Shown here piece after piece: positions 60,122-64,000 of a stretch of 64,000 nt of DNA. The stretch is from assembly GCF_029873635.1 (NCBI RefSeq), contig NC_080422.1, positions 5,126,001-5,190,000 of the forward strand, written 5' to 3'. The position numbers and the translations under genes are program-made. Each line of letters begins with the position of its first letter. Within the stretch, counting starts at the first letter, position 1. Under the pieces are notes generated by a model. The model was not told where the DNA came from and did no database searches. It saw nothing but the letters and a program-made list of their open reading frames with translations. This stretch comes from Malania oleifera (taxonomy: Eukaryota; Streptophyta; Magnoliopsida; Santalales; Ximeniaceae).

Positions 60122-60732
60122 AGAAGTTTGCAATTCCAAAATTCATTAATAATGATAATTATGATGTTCAATATCAAATTCACCTTTTTCTGTTCATTGT
60201 CCTTAGATCTCCTTTTTTTTTTTTGTTGATTGGGAGAATTATTGAAATTAAGTCACCTAACAGGAGTGCTTGTTTAGTTATGAAAATTGATGTTTATTTT
60301 CTATTAAAAGTTCCTAGTGTTATTTTCTATCAAAAGTTTCCCATGTAAATATTAAAAAAATTAAAAATCGAGTGACGTTTTATTTATTTTTTAAGTAAAA
60401 AATTTATTTTCACAATTAAATAGACCTAAAATTTTAATTTTCTTTTTATTATAAATTAATATCATTATGTATTTGAGAGTTTAGATTTCAGGTTTTAAAT
60501 TTAAATTTGTATGGATTTGAATACAACTTTATGATTTTGTACTCCATTTTATCCAATTACATATAAATCCAAACTAAAAGCACGAAATTCATGTTCTTAA
60601 AGAAACCTTGTTCTATGTTTGAGAGTTTAAAAATTTGAATTTGGACCTTGCATTTGAATTTGTAAAAATTTGGATAAAATCCAATATAAAACTACAATAA
60701 ATTTCATTTAAATTTATACAAATCTAGCAATA

Positions 60733-61410
60733 ATAACAAGCCTTAAGACCCATTAGTAGAAGTTGGTTACGTAAATCTTTTTCCACCCGTTCACATGGTT
60801 GAGGGTAGTTCTGTTGAATATCTTAAGAGTTATTAAATCGTTGATCACTAATTCATTCCATGTTATTTTAAGTTTACCTCTACCTCTTCTACTACAAGTA
60901 ACAATAAATAACTCATTCCGCCTCACTAGTGTGCCCATTGGCCTACATTTTAAATACCTAAACTATCTAAGTTGTACCTCTTCCCTTATCGTATCTTCTA
61001 CCGATATTATGTCTAGCTTATTACAAGTACGAGTTCCTTAATTTATCCTTTAATATTATACTATTCATCCACTTTAGAAGTCGCATTTGGACAACTTATT
61101 TCTTAGCTATCCAACACTCTCATCCATTGTACATGACTAGTCTTATAGTTGTCCTATAAAACTTTCCTTTTGATAAGGGTATTTTACAATCACATAGCAC
61201 ACTCCAAGCACTCCTATACTTTACCTAACTTGTTTTAATTTTATGTATTATATCCTCTTTAATTTCTTGTCTAACTTGTATAATAGATCCAAGGTATCGA
61301 AATCTACTAGTGTTATTAATTTATCGATTATCAAATCTAATTTTATCTTTGATATTCCTCCTTATGTGGTCAAGATTATAGTTTATACTTTTATTAATTA
61401 AAACATGTTG
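60733..61410 (-). mobile_element. RTE-type LINE, 3' part
   Basis: On the minus strand, near 61090-61020, the frame VQMRLLKWMNSIILKDKLRN follows the 'EMRMLRWM...KDKIRN' signature near the C-terminus of plant RTE LINE reverse transcriptases. Near 60938-60753, LVRRNELF, RRGRGKLKITWNEL and GWKKIYVTNFY match the characteristic end of those proteins. It is 5'-truncated and has frame breaks, so it is inactive. Confidence 0.75.
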
Positions 61411-61488
61411 TTTATGGTGTGGCTCTTATACTTCGGAAGTCTATAAATAAAGGGAAAAATATATGAATGTGGTAAAGTTTAAAGACTC

Positions 61489-61560
61489 GTCAACAAGTGG
61501 ACAGAATCGTCGACGATCGGCCTTCTTTGGCTCGTCGACAAGTACCCTATTCTCGTCGAC
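61489..61560 (+). promoter_or_regulatory. GTCGAC tetrad in the copia LTR
   Basis: Sites start at 61489 (GTCAAC), 61509, 61534 and 61555 (GTCGAC), giving spacings of 20, 25 and 21 bp, the same tetrad geometry as in LTR family A. A TATA-like GATATATATG follows at about 61650. Confidence 0.65.
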
Positions 61561-61969
61561 AAGTGGACACTGGGCTGCGAGAAAGAATTTAAATTTTGAA
61601 TTTGAACGTTGCAGTCGTTGGGTATTCGGAGGGAAACGTCCGAGGGGTTGATATATATGTCATTCTGGGCATATTTCAACATGTAAAAAAGTAAAAGAGG
61701 GTGAGAGAAAGAGAGAAGATCATTGTATTGTGAGACTTTGATTTTCATAGTGAATCTCTTATCGATTGCTCCCATGGATGTAGGCTTTACCGAACCATGT
61801 AATTCCTGGTGTCGTTGCCTTTATTATTACTCTCTTTATATTGCAATGATTGTGGAATGTTTTCTTTTTATCACTATTTTGTTTGTTGCAAGTATGTTTG
61901 TGTGATTTTTATATAATGTTCATTCCGCTGCGCATTGTTGGGAGAGGCCGCCCTTATTTTTTACAACAA

Positions 61970-61983
61970 TTGGTATTAGAGCG
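61970..61983 (+). other. Primer-binding site of the copia fossil
   Basis: TTGGTATTAGAGCG just after ACAACA, the usual LTR end and tRNA-Met-type primer site of plant copia elements. Confidence 0.7.
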
Positions 61984-63818
61984 TGTTGTATGGCCTCCGA
62001 ATTTAAGGATCTCGTTTTGTAATAAGACATGGTGAATGTTTATACATAATCTCAACTGGATAGCATGGATGCAACGACTTGGAATGAATTGGGAGCAATC
62101 ATTTGTCTTTGTTTAGCTAAGGATGTGTTGTATCTCGTCATGGATGAGAATTTTCTGGCATTAGTTTGGTGAAAACGAGAATGCCAATATATGTCTAAGG
62201 GTTCATCAAAATTTGCAAGTGTAAGGAGAAAGACTCAGAATGTAGTGTTGGAGATATGCTATGTGTTTCATTGGGTTAGAGTGCCTCGCGGGTGATTCTT
62301 GAATCTTAGTCACCAGATGCTTTTGTCCTAGAAAATGGTTTGATACCGACATGTCAGTTTATACTGGTTGTATTTTGATGGAAAATGATATTTTATGCAA
62401 AATATTTGTTATTGGAGATGTCAGAATCAAAATGTATGATGGTGTTGTAAAAGTCATATGTGATGTAAAGCATGAATCAGGTATAAGGAAGAATGGTATT
62501 TTCATTGGAAATTTTAGACCGTAATGGATATTGTTACAAGTCTGGATACAAAAAAATGAAAATGTGTGGTAACTCGATAGTAATGAAAGGGGATAAAGTA
62601 GCAGGAAACATCTTTGCACTACGGGATGTTACAGTTGTAGGTGGAGTTGCAACTGTTGAGTCTGAGTTGGGTTTCTTGTGGCATATGCAGTTAGAGCATA
62701 TCGGTGACTACGTGAATTCATATGTTTGAGAACCAATGATGATAGCATCAGGGGATAGACATATGTTTTTCGTGGGATTATCACGAAGGGTCTTGGTGTA
62801 CTTCATGTAGTGGCTAAGGTGAAGAACCAGACCGGGAGAGAGATTCTTAAGTCAAACATTGGGGTTGAGTACGCTGGTTTTGTTCAAAAAGTTTTGTGAG
62901 CAGGGCAGATTATATACAGGGCTTGTAAGGCACTTCTTGGTGAAGTCAGTGAGAATGAAGCGTTTCTCGTGTAATCAATCGCCAAAGGTATTGCTAGATG
63001 AGAAAGTTGCAGGTGAATAGTGGGCAGGTTTTGCGGTAGACTACTCGATTGTGAGTGGATGTCTATTGGTGCACTATTCTAGTGATGGAGGATCTATGCT
63101 TGGTGTTGTGTCTGGACAACACATCTTTCTGGGTTATAAGAAAGGTGGGTGCAAGTTAGGTGATCCTATGGCAAACAAAGGGGTGATTGAGGACATGACT
63201 TTTAGTGATAAAGTCATGGGGCAGCATACTTAGGTAAAGGAAGAGAAACAAATGTCAGAAAATTGCAGTAGCATCAATCATGTTATTCAAGTGAAGTTAG
63301 GCACTCAGGATAGAAATGCGTGGAGTTCTATCTCGGGTCAACATTATCATGGTTTGAATGGGCGTGTGATGTAGGTGGAGCAACAGACTCAGGGCAAAGA
63401 TGACATTGTTCATATTATAGGGAGTTTTCAGCTCGGGAGACCAGCAGGTTCACGATGGGCTCATATGTACTATCAGACAACTACTCAGGAATGTGAGTTG
63501 GTGAGGCTTTTAGTGTGGAAAAGGGTGATAGGATGCTGTAGAGTGATGTATCTGTTGTGTGTGAATGACATGTTATTGGTTTGAAAGGCTTTGATTGAGG
63601 CTAATGAGTTGGATTTTTCTTGGGAAAGTTTTAACATGAATGTGTTGGGTACAACCAAGATGGATCTTGGTTTGCTGATTTGCTTGAACAAAACTGTAGG
63701 GAGATTGGTGCTATCTCAGGGTGGTTTTGTAGACAGGGCTATAGGGAGATTGGTGTTATCTTAGGGTGACTTTGTGAATAGAGCTATGGGAATATTGGTG
63801 TTATCTCAGGGTGGCTTT

Positions 63819-64000
63819 GTAAGAACCCGACCTGATAATTTTGAATTGAAATAAATAAGAAAATGGGGAGGAATTTAAAAAGGAAAAATCAGCAGCGCTT
63901 GTTGACGAGGCTCCTTCTATTGTCGACGAAGTCCCTTCTATAGCTTGGCGGCAAAATTCAGAGGTTCGTCGACAAGAGGATGCCAAGGGATTTTGGGAAT
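63819..64000 (+). mobile_element. Start of an LTR family A copy, cut by window end
   Basis: It starts TGTAAGAACCCGACCTG, and the next 80 bp follow the start of the solo LTR at 24825 read on its own strand. GTTGAC/GTCGAC sites at 63901, 63922 and 63968 are 21 and 46 bp apart, as expected for the middle of the array. Confidence 0.65.

Larger units (their letters stand above)
59380..60732. other. 3' flank of the ATL gene and AT-rich repeats
   Basis: The first about 120 bp are the likely 3' untranslated region (AATGTTAAAATACTAAAATT near 59458). Two M1 copies in direct tandem order follow (59522 and 59811), then two short AT-rich repeats at about 60478-60590 and 60610-60728. No gene is seen. Confidence 0.6.
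61441..63818 (+). mobile_element. Copia retrotransposon fossil, heavily decayed
   Basis: A 5' LTR of about 500 bp (start uncertain, end near 61967) is followed by the primer-binding site TTGGTATTAGAGC at 61970. The interior has a gag-like stretch (about 62060-62200, ending in a VMDE motif), a GAG-pre-integrase-like stretch (about 62400-62700, with a KMCGNS-type segment and LGFLWHMQLEH), and reverse-transcriptase-like traces (about 63380-63700). The order fits Ty1/copia. It is broken many times and is clearly old. The right end is replaced or followed by a family A LTR at 63819. Confidence 0.75.

Overview
This is nuclear DNA of a flowering plant, most likely a woody eudicot. It is AT-rich, with long stretches of LTR-retrotransposon remains, miniature DNA transposons, SINEs, LINE tails and microsatellites. 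Between these lie three host genes with plant-type exon structure. I cannot name the species. There are no bacterial operons, CRISPR arrays, rRNA genes or tRNA genes.

Host genes. (1) 9703-10074, minus strand: an intronless gene for a 123-residue protein starting MGNC, a probable N-myristoylated plant protein of unknown function, with a TATA box upstream. (2) 36755-44073, minus strand: a five-exon UBR7-type E3 ubiquitin ligase of 422 residues (UBR box plus PHD finger). Its promoter combines an E2F site overlapping an ACGTGGC core, a TATA box and a telo-box. (3) 56387-59379, plus strand: a two-exon, GC-rich ATL-family RING-H2 E3 ligase of 394 residues with a signal peptide, a wall-associated-kinase-type galacturonan-binding ectodomain, one membrane segment and a RING-H2 finger.

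Repeats, left to right. 1-7500 holds LTR pieces of two families and a solo LTR of a third, with a GGTTG target duplication. 11041-19236 is a deeply nested site. A small copia/TRIM-like element with about 170-bp LTRs was entered by a solo LTR (family A), which itself contains two further solo LTRs of the same family in opposite orientations. A segmental tandem duplication happened in between. 24825-26932 and 27009-29145 are two clean solo LTRs of different families, only 76 bp apart. 29959-30386 and 46816-51385 are hAT-type MITEs of one family. The second was split by a copia element whose own LTR was then hit by a tRNA-derived SINE. At 54471-55085 a hAT-type MITE sits between box A and box B of another SINE. 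60733-61410 is an RTE-type LINE tail, and 61441-63818 is a decayed copia element. The window ends in the start of one more family A LTR.

Most notable pattern. Family A LTRs carry, directly upstream of their TATA box, eight GTCGAC-centred palindromes (core TTCGTCGACGAA) in two tetrads with nearly fixed spacing (about 21, 25, 21, then 46, then 21, 25, 21 bp). The same tetrad spacing occurs upstream of a TATA-like sequence in the copia LTR near 61.5 kb. A third LTR family has a looser array of GGTCGACC-type motifs, also just upstream of its TATA box. This looks like a shared, strongly spaced promoter module of plant LTRs. I know of no description of it, but I could not search.
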